DNA of 64,000 bases from Nesterenkonia sedimenti (GCF_012641515.1 NZ_JABAHY010000006.1:102096-166095), one strand, 5' to 3'; positions 44,032-53,151 are shown, numbered from the stretch's first letter. The notes: generated by a model from the letters alone, not told the origin. Program-made: numbers and translations.

Positions 44032-45337
44032 TCAAAGGTCAATGAGTTTGTGAGTCACATCCATGGGGCGGAACGGCCAGTAGCCATCCTGCCAGCCAGT
44101 CCCAGACCAGCCACTACCAAGACTCACAATGAGTTTTGTCCAGGTGATCAGGTCATTGGCGATCATCACCACCTGCAACCACGCGGTGTTTTCGGCGAAC
44201 CCTTCAGCGGGGAAGCGGGCCAGGCCGGTGGCTTTGGCGTGGGCGGATCCGGTCCTCGACTCGGGCATGCTGGCGGTGACGGCGCTCCAGGCCCTGGATC
44301 TGATGATCCACCACTCTGGGCGCGGTGTCAGTGATGAAAGCCGTCACCCTGTGCCCATCAGCATCAGTGAAGGACAGCTGCGCACCAGGATGCGGACGCT
44401 CTTTGCGCAGAATCAGGCGGGTCCCGACTGGCCAACTGCTGATGTCCACATAGTCAGTGGCCTCAACCACCCAGGCGCGGTCGCGGATCGAGCCGTCGGT
44501 GCTGATGGCTGGCATCCACAATTCGGCTGGAATCTTGTCAACGACCTTCTGGATCGGCTGGTTGATGAAGTAGCCAAAAGAGAACTCCACCCCGATCTCT
44601 CGGCAGTGATCAGCGAAAGCATGCCAGGCCCCGGCAGAGTCGCTGCGCACCAACACACCGGGACTGGCGTCGGCGCCAGGACGCACTCCAGCCGGAAGAG
44701 CCTCCAGGGCCTGGTCGATGACGGTGATGTGATCAGCAGCCGTACTCGCCCCCGCGTTCCCCGGTCGTAGGAATCCGGCCAGTGCTTCACCGCCGCTGAC
44801 TTCGGGTCGGTCAAGGAACGCAAGCAACGGATGAAACCCGAAAGTCCGTTTCCAGGTGGCAGCCGCGTTCTCCTTCTCTGAATGGGCCAGGCTGATGGTC
44901 GCATCGACATCAATCACCAACGGCCCACCATCCTCGCCATCCAGATCAGGCTCAGCACCGGCGGCCCACGCCCGGCTGCGAGCAGCAGCGCACGCCTGCC
45001 GCAGCGCCGGCAGGCGGTCCTCGGTGACCCGGTCCAGCACACGCCAGGTAGTTGGCATCGAAGCTACGGGTCCGAACACATCCTGGCGATCAGTCAACGT
45101 CTGGATCCCTGAGATGTTGGTGGCACCATCAGCAACCGCGACCGCCAAATCAGTGAGAACCCGGCCCGGGGCATGCACCGGCAGCCCCTTATACGAGTCC
45201 AATAATGGTTCCAAGAGCCCAGCCACCAGGCCAGTGCGCTCTGCAAGTTCTCTCAGCATCCCGACCCCGGCATGCGACACGACACCTGCCCCATCAGCAG
45301 AGACTTTCATACGACCAGTACCAGCGATACGCTTCAC
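44032..45337 (-). pseudogene. IS1380 family transposase, frameshifted and C-terminally truncated
   Basis: From 45337 the first 350 residues match IS1380 (DDE group 1) transposases: VIDVDATISLAHSEKENAAA holds the first Asp region, VLVRSDSAGAWHAFADHC the second, and HARVEDRIR the Glu motif. Directly after DRIR a one-base shift near 44250 moves the coding signal to a second frame (HAKATGLARFPAEGFAENTA, then LQVVMIANDLITWTKL) that ends at 44032 short of the family's usual end. The element cannot move on its own. Confidence 0.8.
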
Positions 45338-45457
45338 TTTGAGAGTGCCCTCTCGACTCGGAGATATGGAACCTTCGCAAGTCCCATCATCCCAGGTCGG
45401 AGTGGCACTCTCGTCTATCTACACCCCAAAATCAAGCCCCGCCATGAAACACCGAGG
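44032..45457 (-). mobile_element. IS1380 family element, truncated at its left end
   Basis: The element begins at an inverted-repeat-like end at 45437-45457 (reading CCTCGGTGTTTCATGGCGGGG on the minus strand from 45457) and runs left through the transposase. No matching end is seen on the left, where the transposase C-terminus is also missing about 60 residues. The remaining left part ends near 44032, followed by 128 bp without coding signal before the IS110 remnant. Confidence 0.65.
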
Positions 45458-45484
45458 TTAGTCTGAACTAGCGTTGAGCGCCGA

Positions 45485-45613
45485 TCAGTTTGGGCTCACG
45501 ATAGCGTTGACGTCGTGCCAGCTATCATCCATGCCGTGCAGAGTCACTCCGGAGCTGAGGGTAGCGGAAATGACCTGTCCATTGCCCACGTAAATACCGG
45601 CAGCGGACTGGTG
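45485..45613 (-). pseudogene. C-terminal fragment of an NlpC/P60 cell-wall hydrolase
   Basis: The last 42 residues of a minus-strand frame (GIYVGNGQVISATLSSGV, then SWHDVNAIVSPN) match the end of NlpC/P60 peptidases, including the GIYVGNG strand. The catalytic Cys and the rest are absent, so it is debris left by insertions. The following 240 bp (45614-45853) hold no coding signal that I can support. Confidence 0.5.
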
Positions 45614-45853
45614 ACAGACCCATAAGCCATCGCGTGGTCCGTCTGGTCTGGCTGCTGACCTACATTTCGAAGTGTTCATCGCAGTGCTGAATTGTCCGCA
45701 GCGTCGTTGTAGCCTCGGTGGTGAAGGTTCAGATCGCGAACTAGAGTTGGGGCTCTGTCGGCGCGTGTAGTGCGTGAAGAGGACGTTGCCCTGGGCCTGC
45801 TGGAAGGCCATGAGTCGACTCGTAAAATCCAGAGGGACTAAATAGCCAGAGGG

Positions 45854-46777
45854 TTAGCTCTCGTGGATGACGTCGAAGCTCTCGCCGCCGTCGGTGCTGT
45901 GAAGAATGCTGCCCCCGACAGCGGCCCATACTTCATCCTGGTCCACAGCGTGGAGCGCCTCAGGGTAGCCCTCCACACCCGCATCGACCTCACCGACTTG
46001 TTCCCAGGTGAATCCGTTGTCCTCACTTCGGTGTACCCCGGCATCGGGGTCGAGGGCGAAGATCGTCCCGTCAGGGGCCCAGTCGACATGGTGAAGGATC
46101 GGAGCCTCAGCTACAGGCGTGAAACTTTGTCCCCCGTCTGTGCTGATGACAGGGCCACTCTCGGTGGTACCCAACACGGTGTCGGCGTCGCGAGGATCTA
46201 TGGTGAGGCTTGCCATCGCTGGCGCACCCGGACTTTGCCAGGTTTCGCCGGCGTCGTCGCTGATCAACAGCTCTTGCCCTGAGGTGGCATTCACCCCGTA
46301 AATGCGGTCTCCCATCGCATCCAGTGCATGGAAGTCTGCTTCGCCGCTAAGCGAGACGTCCTCCCACGTAGCACCGCCGTCAGAGGAGGCAATCAACCCT
46401 AGGTTGGCCGGAGCGTCTTGCCCTTCGCCCGGGTGGCCGCTGGCCAGCAGCAGGTCTTCATCCGCCACAGTGAAGCCCATGAAATCCTGGATCTCAGAGA
46501 CGCGGCGGGGGCCATCGTCGTGAAGCCGAAACAAACCGTAGTGACTGGCGATCATAAGCGAGCCATCGGAAGGATCGACGTCTAAATCATGGACATGCTC
46601 CAGGTTTTCACCCTCTCCGTCCTCAACCGGACCTTCCGGATCGGCACCGTTGGTTTCAGCGCCGCACGCGGTAAGCACTAAAGCTGAGACGGCGAATATC
46701 ATCACTGACCGCTTACCCGACCAGCCATCCGGATTCCTCAAAGACGCACGCCTCAGGTTGGGCGTTTTCCTGCTCAT
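45854..46777 (-). CDS. F510_1955-type BNR-repeat lipoprotein
   Basis: About 307 residues. The start at 46777 follows GGAGGAG. The signal peptide ends in a lipobox (SALVLTACGAE). The mature part has several Asp-box/BNR-type repeats (IASSDGGATWEDV, LISDDAGETWQSP, VISTDGGQSFTPV, HRSEDNGFTWEQV, LHSTDGGESFDVI), giving a beta-propeller like those in the F510_1955 glycosylhydrolase-like family. Relatives often lie near copper genes; the substrate is unknown. The shared palindrome at 46813-46831 covers its promoter. It sits alone among IS remnants, so it may have arrived with them. Confidence 0.8.
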   Translation of the reverse strand: MSRKTPNLRRASLRNPDGWSGKRSVMIFAVSALVLTACGAETNGADPEGPVEDGEGENLEHVHDLDVDPSDGSLMIASHYGLFRLHDDGPRRVSEIQDFMGFTVADEDLLLASGHPGEGQDAPANLGLIASSDGGATWEDVSLSGEADFHALDAMGDRIYGVNATSGQELLISDDAGETWQSPGAPAMASLTIDPRDADTVLGTTESGPVISTDGGQSFTPVAEAPILHHVDWAPDGTIFALDPDAGVHRSEDNGFTWEQVGEVDAGVEGYPEALHAVDQDEVWAAVGGSILHSTDGGESFDVIHES

Positions 46778-46812
46778 GGTTAGCTCCTCCATCTCGGGGT
46801 GTCGGATGTCCA

Positions 46813-46831
46813 ATTCTACGCAGCGTAGAAA
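46813..46831. promoter_or_regulatory. palindromic operator candidate (site 3) over the lipoprotein promoter
   Basis: ATTCTACGCAGCGTAGAAA repeats the arms and 5-nt spacing of the sites at 10947 and 38555. On the minus strand its last bases form TAGAAT (46818-46813), a good -10 for the lipoprotein gene, so a bound protein would block the polymerase. Confidence 0.7.
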
Positions 46832-46944
46832 ACACGGTCCAGCTCCGCACCAACATCGACTGGTCAGCAGTGTTGGGGTCCAGCAGCCTTCGCGCCGACG
46901 TCGTCTCTGATGGGGTCTGCTGAAGGTTCGGTTGACCGTCGGGC

Positions 46945-47142
46945 TTATGCCGCCAGGGCGACGGCATCCTTGTGAACGGTCTCGTACTCGACCGGAGTCA
47001 GCTTACCCAGCCTCCGCTGTCGGCGGCGGCGATGATAGGTCGCTTCGATCCAGTGAATGATCCGGGCTCGCAACTGATCCCTGGTGGCCCAGGACTGCCT
47101 GTTGAGCACGTTTTTCTGCAACGTCGAGAAGAAGCTCTCCAT
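46945..47142 (-). pseudogene. IS3 family transposase, C-terminal fragment
   Basis: 65 residues: AMESFFSTLQKNVLNRQSWA and YHRRRRQRRLGKLTPVEYE are the last part of the IS3 integrase core, including the final catalytic Glu (ESFF). Everything upstream is missing; the fragment ends at the IS110 remnant. Confidence 0.8.
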
Positions 47143-47167
47143 CGCGGCATTGATGCTCCTATAGTTG

Positions 47168-47304
47168 TCAAGTAGTCGCTGAGGCCGGCTCCGCGGCAGG
47201 AGGTCGTGCCTTGATCAGGTGATAGACCTCGCGGATGACATAGCGTTTGAGACACCGGATGATGTCGCGTTTGCACTTGCCTTCAGCTGTGCGTCGAGTG
47301 AACG
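47168..47304 (-). pseudogene. IS110 family transposase, C-terminal fragment
   Basis: The minus strand reads FTRRTAEGKCKRDIIRCLK and RYVIREVYHLIK, the C-terminal signature of IS110 transposases, then a stop at 47168-47170. CTATAGTTGTCAAG (47159-47172) matches the end of the other IS110 remnant (42862-42875) in 12 of 14 positions. The other side is cut by the IS30 end at 47305. Confidence 0.75.
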
Positions 47305-48776
47305 GCGGATTCTAGGAGTCGTTGCACCAGCGGGGTGATTAGCTGGCGAGGATGAGGTCTCTGATCTTCTCGGCTGGGGTGTTCCATTGGAGTGTCTCAC
47401 GGGGTCTTCCGTTGAGCAGGTGAGCCACGTGCTCGAGGTCCTCAGGCCCATGGACGGCCAGGTCGGTGCCTTTGGGGAAGTACTGGCGCAGCAGCCCGTT
47501 GGTGTTCTCATTGGACCCCCGCTGCCATGGGGATGCCGGGTCGCAGAAATAGACCGGCAACTGGGCGTCGATGGTGATCTTGTGGTGGGCGCCCATTTCC
47601 GATCCCTGGTCCCAGGTCAGTGATCCGCGCAGGTGCTGCGGCAGAGTCTTCATCTGGGCAGTGACCGCGGCGGCGACAGTCTCAGCGGTGTGGTCCCCGG
47701 GCAGGTGGCAGAGCATCACGTACCGGCTTTGGCGCTCCACCAAGGTGGCGATGGCTGAGCGGTTGCCGGCTCCCATGATCAGGTCTCCTTCCCAGTGGCC
47801 GGCCACGGCCCGGTCCTCGATCTCAGCGGGCCGGTCACTGATCATGATCATGGTCTCCCCCAAGGTGCGTGGTTTGGGCTGGGTGCCCTGTGGTTTCCGG
47901 CGGGCACGGCCGGTGCGCAGAGCCGCGGCGACCTCTTTCTTCAGCCCGCCTCGGGCCTGAAGGTAGAGGGCTTGGTAGATCGTCTCGTGGCACACACGCA
48001 TCTCCGTGTCCTCGGGGAACTCTTTGACCAGGGTGGCACTGATCTGAGCCGGGGACCACTGCAACGCCAGCTTCTGGGTCACCCAGCTTCGCAGCTTGGA
48101 GTCTGTGGTCAGCTTGGCGGCCTTGGGCCGGGCCCGAGGCTCTGCGGCCATCCTCTGGGCCCTATACGGCAGATACTTCCCGGCAGCATCACTGTTACCG
48201 GCGACCTCCCGGCTGATCGTTGAATGCGGCCTGCCCAGCTGGGTGGCCACCTGGCGCATCGAGTTCCCAGCGGCACGTAGGTCCCGGATCTTCTCCCGCT
48301 CAGCAAGAGTCAGGAAGCGGGGGTTGGTATCGGTGCCGGCCAACAGCTGATGAACGCGCATCTTCTGGTTATACGCCCGGGACTGGCCCACAGTACGCTC
48401 CGGCGCGCTGGCACCAGCGCGGACCTGCTGATCCCACTTGTACCCGCTCATCGAGGAGACCCCCACAGCCGCTGCCGCTGCACGTACTGACTGGCCCTGC
48501 TGCCGCAGTTGGTGGAACGTCTCCCGAGCAGGGTGCCCAGGCCTGCCATTAGCACCATGTGGTTTCCCCGCCCGGGACTGAGCCACCCAGCGGTACACTG
48601 TCGAGGGTGAGACCCCGCAGGCCGCGGCGGCCTTGCGAGTGCTCATTCCCTGACCGACCAGGGCGATCACTGCATCGAAGACATCATCCTCGTAGCGAAG
48701 GACACCGGACTCGGGTTCGGCAGGTTCCACTGCGGCTCCTGAAGATCAAGCCGGTGCAACCACCGATAGAAGCCGC
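47305..48776 (-). mobile_element. IS30 family insertion sequence, apparently intact
   Basis: Imperfect 24-bp terminal inverted repeats lie at 47305-47328 and 48753-48776. Both begin GCGG and share TTCTA and GTTGCACC. They enclose a full-length transposase gene. No clear target duplication is visible; the left flank is an IS110 remnant and the right flank is the end of the DUF4229 gene, so a deletion probably followed insertion. Confidence 0.8.
47339..48730 (-). CDS. IS30 family transposase
   Basis: 463 residues. N-terminal helix-turn-helix regions (RKAAAACGVSPSTVYRWVAQ, and MRQVATQLGRPHSTISREV) bind the ends. The DDE core is present: HWEGDLIMGAGNRSAIATLV (first Asp), LTWDQGSEMG (second Asp) and QRGSNENTNGLLRQYFPKGT (Glu). 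The frame is unbroken, so this is the one transposase in the window likely to be active. Confidence 0.93.
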   Translation of the reverse strand: MEPAEPESGVLRYEDDVFDAVIALVGQGMSTRKAAAACGVSPSTVYRWVAQSRAGKPHGANGRPGHPARETFHQLRQQGQSVRAAAAAVGVSSMSGYKWDQQVRAGASAPERTVGQSRAYNQKMRVHQLLAGTDTNPRFLTLAEREKIRDLRAAGNSMRQVATQLGRPHSTISREVAGNSDAAGKYLPYRAQRMAAEPRARPKAAKLTTDSKLRSWVTQKLALQWSPAQISATLVKEFPEDTEMRVCHETIYQALYLQARGGLKKEVAAALRTGRARRKPQGTQPKPRTLGETMIMISDRPAEIEDRAVAGHWEGDLIMGAGNRSAIATLVERQSRYVMLCHLPGDHTAETVAAAVTAQMKTLPQHLRGSLTWDQGSEMGAHHKITIDAQLPVYFCDPASPWQRGSNENTNGLLRQYFPKGTDLAVHGPEDLEHVAHLLNGRPRETLQWNTPAEKIRDLILAS

Positions 48777-48788
48777 TCTGGAGCAGCT

Positions 48789-49082
48789 TCAGCGGATCGG
48801 TTCGTCGTCGTGAAATTTCTCCGCCAGTTCGTCCTCGGCGGCGTTATCCTCGGCCTCAGCGGAGGACTTCTTCCGTGAATTGCTGCTGACTCGATTGGCC
48901 AGCTGCTCGGCAGCCTGCAGCCGCAGGCGATTGAAGAAGAGGTATCCCACAGCCCAGGAGACCACCAGTCCGATCAGCAGTGCGAAGATCAGGGTGAACT
49001 CTCCCAGGCGCAGCTGCGCGCAGGCGAAAAACACCACGGCGAAGACACCGAGGCGCAGCAGCGAATATTTCAGAACGGCCAT
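48789..49082 (-). CDS. DUF4229 family membrane protein
   Basis: 97 residues. Two TM segments (SLLRLGVFAVVFFACAQL, TLIFALLIGLVVSWAVGYLF) are followed by a charged cytosolic tail (SRKKSSAEAEDNAAEDELAE). This matches DUF4229, normally found between ccsA/PLDc_N and men genes in Micrococcales. Its stop lies 12 bp from the IS30 end, so the C-terminus may have been altered by the insertion. Confidence 0.75.
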   Translation of the reverse strand: MAVLKYSLLRLGVFAVVFFACAQLRLGEFTLIFALLIGLVVSWAVGYLFFNRLRLQAAEQLANRVSSNSRKKSSAEAEDNAAEDELAEKFHDDEPIR

Positions 49083-49133
49083 CGGTCCAGTGTAATTGGG
49101 GGACCTCAGCGCTGGTCAATTACCCTGGAAGAC

Positions 49134-49574
49134 ATGGTTCGCGTATTCATGGGTCTCGGTGTCGTTGCCCTCGGCCTGCTGATCTACTGCACGGTCGACT
49201 GCATCCAGACACCCAAGCGTCAGGTGCGGGTGCTGCGCAAAGCAGCATGGATCCCCATCATCATCCTCCTGCCGCTGCTGGGTCCCGGACTCTGGCTTGG
49301 CTTCGGCAAAGCCCGTGGCGGCAATGGCGGGGGTGGCCCGCGCAAAGGACCGGCAGCCCCCGACGACGATCCGGAGTTCCTGCGCAATATCGAGTTCCAG
49401 CGCCGCCAGCAGCAGCGCCGCGAGGAAGAAGCCCGCAAACGCGCCGAAGAAGAGCGGAAGAAGCGCGAAGCCGAGCGCCGGGCTGAGGAGAAGAAGCGCC
49501 AGCAGGACGACGGCGACGTCGACGGCGACTCAGGCCCCGAGTCTCAGCCGGGCCCCAATCCGGAGAACAACTGA
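49134..49574 (+). CDS. PLDc_N domain membrane protein
   Basis: 146 residues. The N-terminal third is a PLDc_N domain with two TM segments (FMGLGVVALGLLIYCTVDCI, WIPIIILLPLLGPGLWLGFG). The rest is a highly charged, helical tail rich in Arg/Glu/Lys (EEARKRAEEERKKREAER) and then an acidic end, probably a cytosolic coiled coil. It is divergent from the DUF4229 gene. Its role is unknown. Confidence 0.8.
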   Translation: MVRVFMGLGVVALGLLIYCTVDCIQTPKRQVRVLRKAAWIPIIILLPLLGPGLWLGFGKARGGNGGGGPRKGPAAPDDDPEFLRNIEFQRRQQQRREEEARKRAEEERKKREAERRAEEKKRQQDDGDVDGDSGPESQPGPNPENN

Positions 49575-49622
49575 TCCCACCCCATTTGCTTTGCTGTTGC
49601 AAAGTGTGGCAAAGTTCTGTTT

Positions 49623-50396
49623 ATGAAGAACAGAGCTTTTGTAGTAACTGCAGCGGCCCTGGGGTCGCTGATCCTCAGCGGCTGCGGCAGTGAATCAGAG
49701 GGCGGGCAGAGTGGTTCCCCGATGTTCCAGGACGCCCCCGGGGTCCAGGCCGCGCCAGTGGATGCCTCCGAGGTCGAGGAGATCAGCATTCCCCAGCAGT
49801 GGGTGGATGTGACCGCCCAGGAATGGCCTGGCTCCGCCGCCTACGGGGAGAACCAACCCATCCTGCGGATGGATGAGGAGTGCCTGTTCCTGGATGAGCC
49901 ACCGGAGTTCTTCGATATGACCCCGCGGTTCCAGTCCAACGGATTTGGCCCCTTTGGCAGCCCCACCACCAATTACGGTGGGGAGCCTTCCACCGAGGAT
50001 GAATACCGGTACCTCTGCGGGCTCACCCGCACCGACGAGCAGCGGGACTCCGAAGATACACCGCGGTGGGGTGCCGAATTCCAGCTGATGGTCCCTGGTG
50101 ACCCAGCGCAGGCCGAAGAGACCGTTGAGAATTTCCTCACCCAACCCGATCGGCCGGAGCGAACTCATGAGATCGAGACCATCGAGATCGCCGGGACTGA
50201 GGTGCACACTGTGCAACGCGACTACCCCAATAACGACGGAAACGGGGGAGACCTCGAAGCCCTCTACTACGACGAGGAAACTGAGGCGCTGATCCAGCTG
50301 CGCATCCACTCCATGGATGAGGAGCTGCGCATCGACCACGGCAATCAGGGTGTGGCTGAGGACCTCGTCCGAATCCTTGCCCAGTCCGGAGGATAG
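49623..50396 (+). CDS. hypothetical lipoprotein
   Basis: 257 residues. A signal peptide with lipobox (SLILSGCGS) starts the protein. The mature part is acidic and has no repeats or catalytic motif that I can name; two Cys (ECLFLDEP, YLCGLTR) may form a disulfide. It ends 22 bp before the convergent menA gene. Function unknown. Confidence 0.7.
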   Translation: MKNRAFVVTAAALGSLILSGCGSESEGGQSGSPMFQDAPGVQAAPVDASEVEEISIPQQWVDVTAQEWPGSAAYGENQPILRMDEECLFLDEPPEFFDMTPRFQSNGFGPFGSPTTNYGGEPSTEDEYRYLCGLTRTDEQRDSEDTPRWGAEFQLMVPGDPAQAEETVENFLTQPDRPERTHEIETIEIAGTEVHTVQRDYPNNDGNGGDLEALYYDEETEALIQLRIHSMDEELRIDHGNQGVAEDLVRILAQSGG

Positions 50397-50417
50397 GGCG
50401 CCGTCGTCGTCGGGTGT

Positions 50418-51332
50418 TTAGGCGCCGATCAATAGGGCGAGCGAATAGGTGATGGCGAAGACCAGTCCGAGGCTTCCGGTCTGCTGCAGCACCGGGATCA
50501 GCGCTGGGCCAGTATGCTGCTGGTTCAGGATCCGCTGGGCGGGAGGAACCGCCAACGCCCAGCTCAGAGCTACAAAGACCACCCAGGGGTTATCCATCAG
50601 CATCCACAGGGGCAGCAGCACTGCGGCTGCCACCATCACCACATAGGCCCAGCGAGCCTTGGTGTCGCCCAGACGGACGGCCAAGGTCATCTTGCCTGAC
50701 TCCCGGTCAGTGGGGATATCCCTAACGTTATTGGCCATCAGCAGTGCCGAGGCGATCAGCCCGTGGGAGACCGCACCGATACTCGCGGCAACCCAGGGGA
50801 AGCCATCCTGTGCCTCAGCGGCCGCCAGAACCGCATAGGTGGTGCCGAGGGTGGCGACCAGACCGAAGAAGATGAAGACCATCACCTCGCCCAGGCCGAG
50901 GTAGCCATAGGGTTTGGAGCCGCCGGTGTACCACCAGGCGGCCAGGACGCAGACCGCACCGACAGCCAGCATCCACCACTGGGCGGTGACCAGCACGATG
51001 ACCAGGCCGGCGATACCGGCGATGCCGAAGCTGAGGAAGGCGGCGGCCTTGACCTGGCCCGGGCGGGCTGCACCTGAGGCGGTCAGACGCATGGGTCCCA
51101 CGCGCACGTCATCGGTGCCGCGGACGCCATCTGAATAGTCATTGGCGTAGTTGACCCCCACCTGCAGGGCTAGGGATACCACCAGGGCCAGGGCTGTGAT
51201 CCCCAGCAGCAGTGCCAGGCGGAGCTCTGCCGGTGAGGCAAAGGCGGCTGCCGCGCCGATCAGCACCGGGCAGACCGCCATCGGCAGGGTCCGGGGCCGG
51301 GCGCCGGCTGACCATTCACTCAGTGTCGCCAC
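50418..51332 (-). CDS. menA: 1,4-dihydroxy-2-naphthoate polyprenyltransferase
   Basis: 304 residues with about nine TM segments. Aspartate-rich prenyl-diphosphate sites are NYANDYSDGVRGTDD and NNVRDIPTDRESGK, as in UbiA-family MenA. The N-terminus (SEWSAGARPRTLPMAV) also fits. It attaches the isoprenoid tail to make demethylmenaquinone. menE lies 34 bp upstream on the same strand. Confidence 0.93.
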   Translation of the reverse strand: MATLSEWSAGARPRTLPMAVCPVLIGAAAAFASPAELRLALLLGITALALVVSLALQVGVNYANDYSDGVRGTDDVRVGPMRLTASGAARPGQVKAAAFLSFGIAGIAGLVIVLVTAQWWMLAVGAVCVLAAWWYTGGSKPYGYLGLGEVMVFIFFGLVATLGTTYAVLAAAEAQDGFPWVAASIGAVSHGLIASALLMANNVRDIPTDRESGKMTLAVRLGDTKARWAYVVMVAAAVLLPLWMLMDNPWVVFVALSWALAVPPAQRILNQQHTGPALIPVLQQTGSLGLVFAITYSLALLIGA

Positions 51333-51366
51333 ACTGGTCCTTTCTCATTCGGTGCCTGATGCCAGT

Positions 51367-52584
51367 TCATGCTGATGAGCGCCCAGCGGTGCTCAGCTGG
51401 CGCAGCAGGGTCTGCCGGTCTGGTTTGCCATTGGGCAGCAGGGGCAGGGCGCCCAGCAGTTCGAAGTGCTTGGGCACAGCGGGGGCGCCCAGGCGCTCGC
51501 GGACCAAGTCCTCAAGCTCAGGCAGGGTGTTGCCCGAGCGGGAGGCGGTGGCCAAGACCACCGCCGCAACGACTTTTTGGCCCCATTCATTATCTGGGAT
51601 ACCGGCCACGAATGCCTCACGGATGCTGGGATGGGATTCCAGTGCGCGGCGGACCTCCTCGGCCGAGACCTTGATCCCGCCGGTATTGATCACATCATCA
51701 GCCCGGCCGGTGACACTGAGGCGGGGCAGTCGCTGACCATCCTCCTCGGGACGGCTGAGTTGGCCGAGGTCATCGGTGCGGAACCTCCGCTGCCCGGTCA
51801 GGGGGTCGGTCTCGAATTTCTCGGCGGTGAGGTCGGCGTCGTCGTAATAGCCCAAGGCGACCATGGGGCCAGAGAGCAGAACCCGTCCGTGGGTGCCCAG
51901 TTCCACTGTGACCCCGGGCAGGGGGTAGCCGTCATAGACGCAACCTCCGCAGGTCTCGGCCATGCCATAGGTGCGGGTGACATTCAGTCCGGATTCCTGG
52001 GCGGTGTCGAAGAGCTCAGCTGGCGTTGGTGCACCGCCGAGCAGGATGGCATCAAAACTGCGCAGGGCGGCAAGGAGTTCGGGGGAGTGCTGGGCTTGTT
52101 CCAGCAGGCGCCGCAGCTGGGTCGGGACTAAGGAGACATAGCGTCGGCTGCCGGTCAGCTGCTCGGTGGCGCGGGTGAAGGCCTCGGCATCGGTGGTGTT
52201 CTCCAGCAGGGCTACGGGAGTGGTTTCGGCCTCGAGGCTGCGGGTCAGGATGGCCAGGCCCGCGACATAGGAGGGCTGCAGGGTCAACAGCCACTGTCCG
52301 TGTCCGCCTAAAGTCTCGGCGGTCATCCGGGCGGAGGCGCGTAGGGCCCCGGCCGAGAGCAGGGTCTGCTTAGGGGTGCCTGTGGACCCGGAGGTTCGAA
52401 CCACGACGGCGACCTTCTCATCACCGTGTGCCAGGCCCTCGGGGACCGCGCTGATTTCGGGGCGATCCAGCCATTTTGGAGGCTGGCCGGCCTCGGCCGG
52501 CAGAAATTCCAGGGGCGGGGCATCACTGGCGGGGTCCATCATCGCGCGCAGGGCTGTAAGGGCCTGGCTGACCCACTCGGTCAT
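51367..52584 (-). CDS. menE: o-succinylbenzoate-CoA ligase
   Basis: 405 residues, an adenylate-forming enzyme that activates o-succinylbenzoate. Motifs: VVRTSGSTGTPKQTLLSAG (P-loop), RTYGMAETCGGCVYDG, RTDDLGQL, GRADDVINTGGIKVSAEEV, and the C-terminal catalytic Lys in LPNGKPDRQTL. It is shorter than E. coli MenE (451 residues), typical of actinobacteria. Operon with menA. Confidence 0.92.
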   Translation of the reverse strand: MTEWVSQALTALRAMMDPASDAPPLEFLPAEAGQPPKWLDRPEISAVPEGLAHGDEKVAVVVRTSGSTGTPKQTLLSAGALRASARMTAETLGGHGQWLLTLQPSYVAGLAILTRSLEAETTPVALLENTTDAEAFTRATEQLTGSRRYVSLVPTQLRRLLEQAQHSPELLAALRSFDAILLGGAPTPAELFDTAQESGLNVTRTYGMAETCGGCVYDGYPLPGVTVELGTHGRVLLSGPMVALGYYDDADLTAEKFETDPLTGQRRFRTDDLGQLSRPEEDGQRLPRLSVTGRADDVINTGGIKVSAEEVRRALESHPSIREAFVAGIPDNEWGQKVVAAVVLATASRSGNTLPELEDLVRERLGAPAVPKHFELLGALPLLPNGKPDRQTLLRQLSTAGRSSA

Positions 52585-52664
52585 AGGGGCCTCTCACCTC
52601 ATTGGTGTCAGGGGTCGAGTGTGCCCAGTCAGCTTAGCGAATCCGGCGTTGGTATCATTTTGGT

Positions 52665-52871
52665 ATGGCTATGACGCTGAGGCTGCCGGAGGAACTCGAC
52701 AAGAAGATCGAGGAAATCGCTGAACGTCGGCATATCTCCAAACATGCCTTGATTGCCCAGAGCGTGGAGCAGTTCGTCCGGGAAGACGAAGAGAGGCGGC
52801 AGGTCGATGAGGCCTTCGACTACGCCTTCGAGCGTTATGGCAAGGTCATCGAGCGTCTCGCTGATGCCTGA
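52665..52871 (+). CDS. ribbon-helix-helix antitoxin-like protein
   Basis: 68 residues. A RHH DNA-binding motif (MTLRLPEELDKKIEEIAERR then ISKHALIAQSVEQFV) is followed by a short acidic tail that would bind the toxin. It precedes a Doc-type toxin remnant and was probably its autoregulating antitoxin. The toxin is now broken, so this gene may be an orphan repressor. Confidence 0.8.
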   Translation: MAMTLRLPEELDKKIEEIAERRHISKHALIAQSVEQFVREDEERRQVDEAFDYAFERYGKVIERLADA

Positions 52872-53087
52872 TGAGGCGAATCACTGGCGCGAAACCACCC
52901 GTTGCGGGATGGGAATAAGCGCACTGCCCTCATCCTTTTGATCATCTTCCTCCGCCGAAATGGGGCGCGGCTTATCGCGGACGATGATGCGGTCTTCGAC
53001 TACATCCTCGACGTCGCTCAGGGAAACTTGGCGCTGGAGGCCTCGGCAGAGTTCCTGGAGGCCAACCTCCAAAGGTGGGCCGACTAG
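52864..53087 (+). pseudogene. Fic/Doc toxin remnant
   Basis: The C-terminal half of a Doc protein is recognisable from about 52902 (RDGNKRTALILLIIFL, including part of the HxFx[DN]GNKR motif, and then AQGNLALEASAEFLEANL). The first half with the Fic His is missing, and the ATG at 52864, which overlaps the antitoxin stop, is in a different frame (MPDEANHWRETTRCG). An internal deletion plus frameshift explains it. Active Doc phosphorylates EF-Tu; this copy should be inactive. Confidence 0.75.
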
Positions 53088-53151
53088 TGGCCAGTGCATA
53101 TCCCGTGCCCGAACCCGATCAAGACCCGCAGCCTCCGAAGGAGAACTAAGC

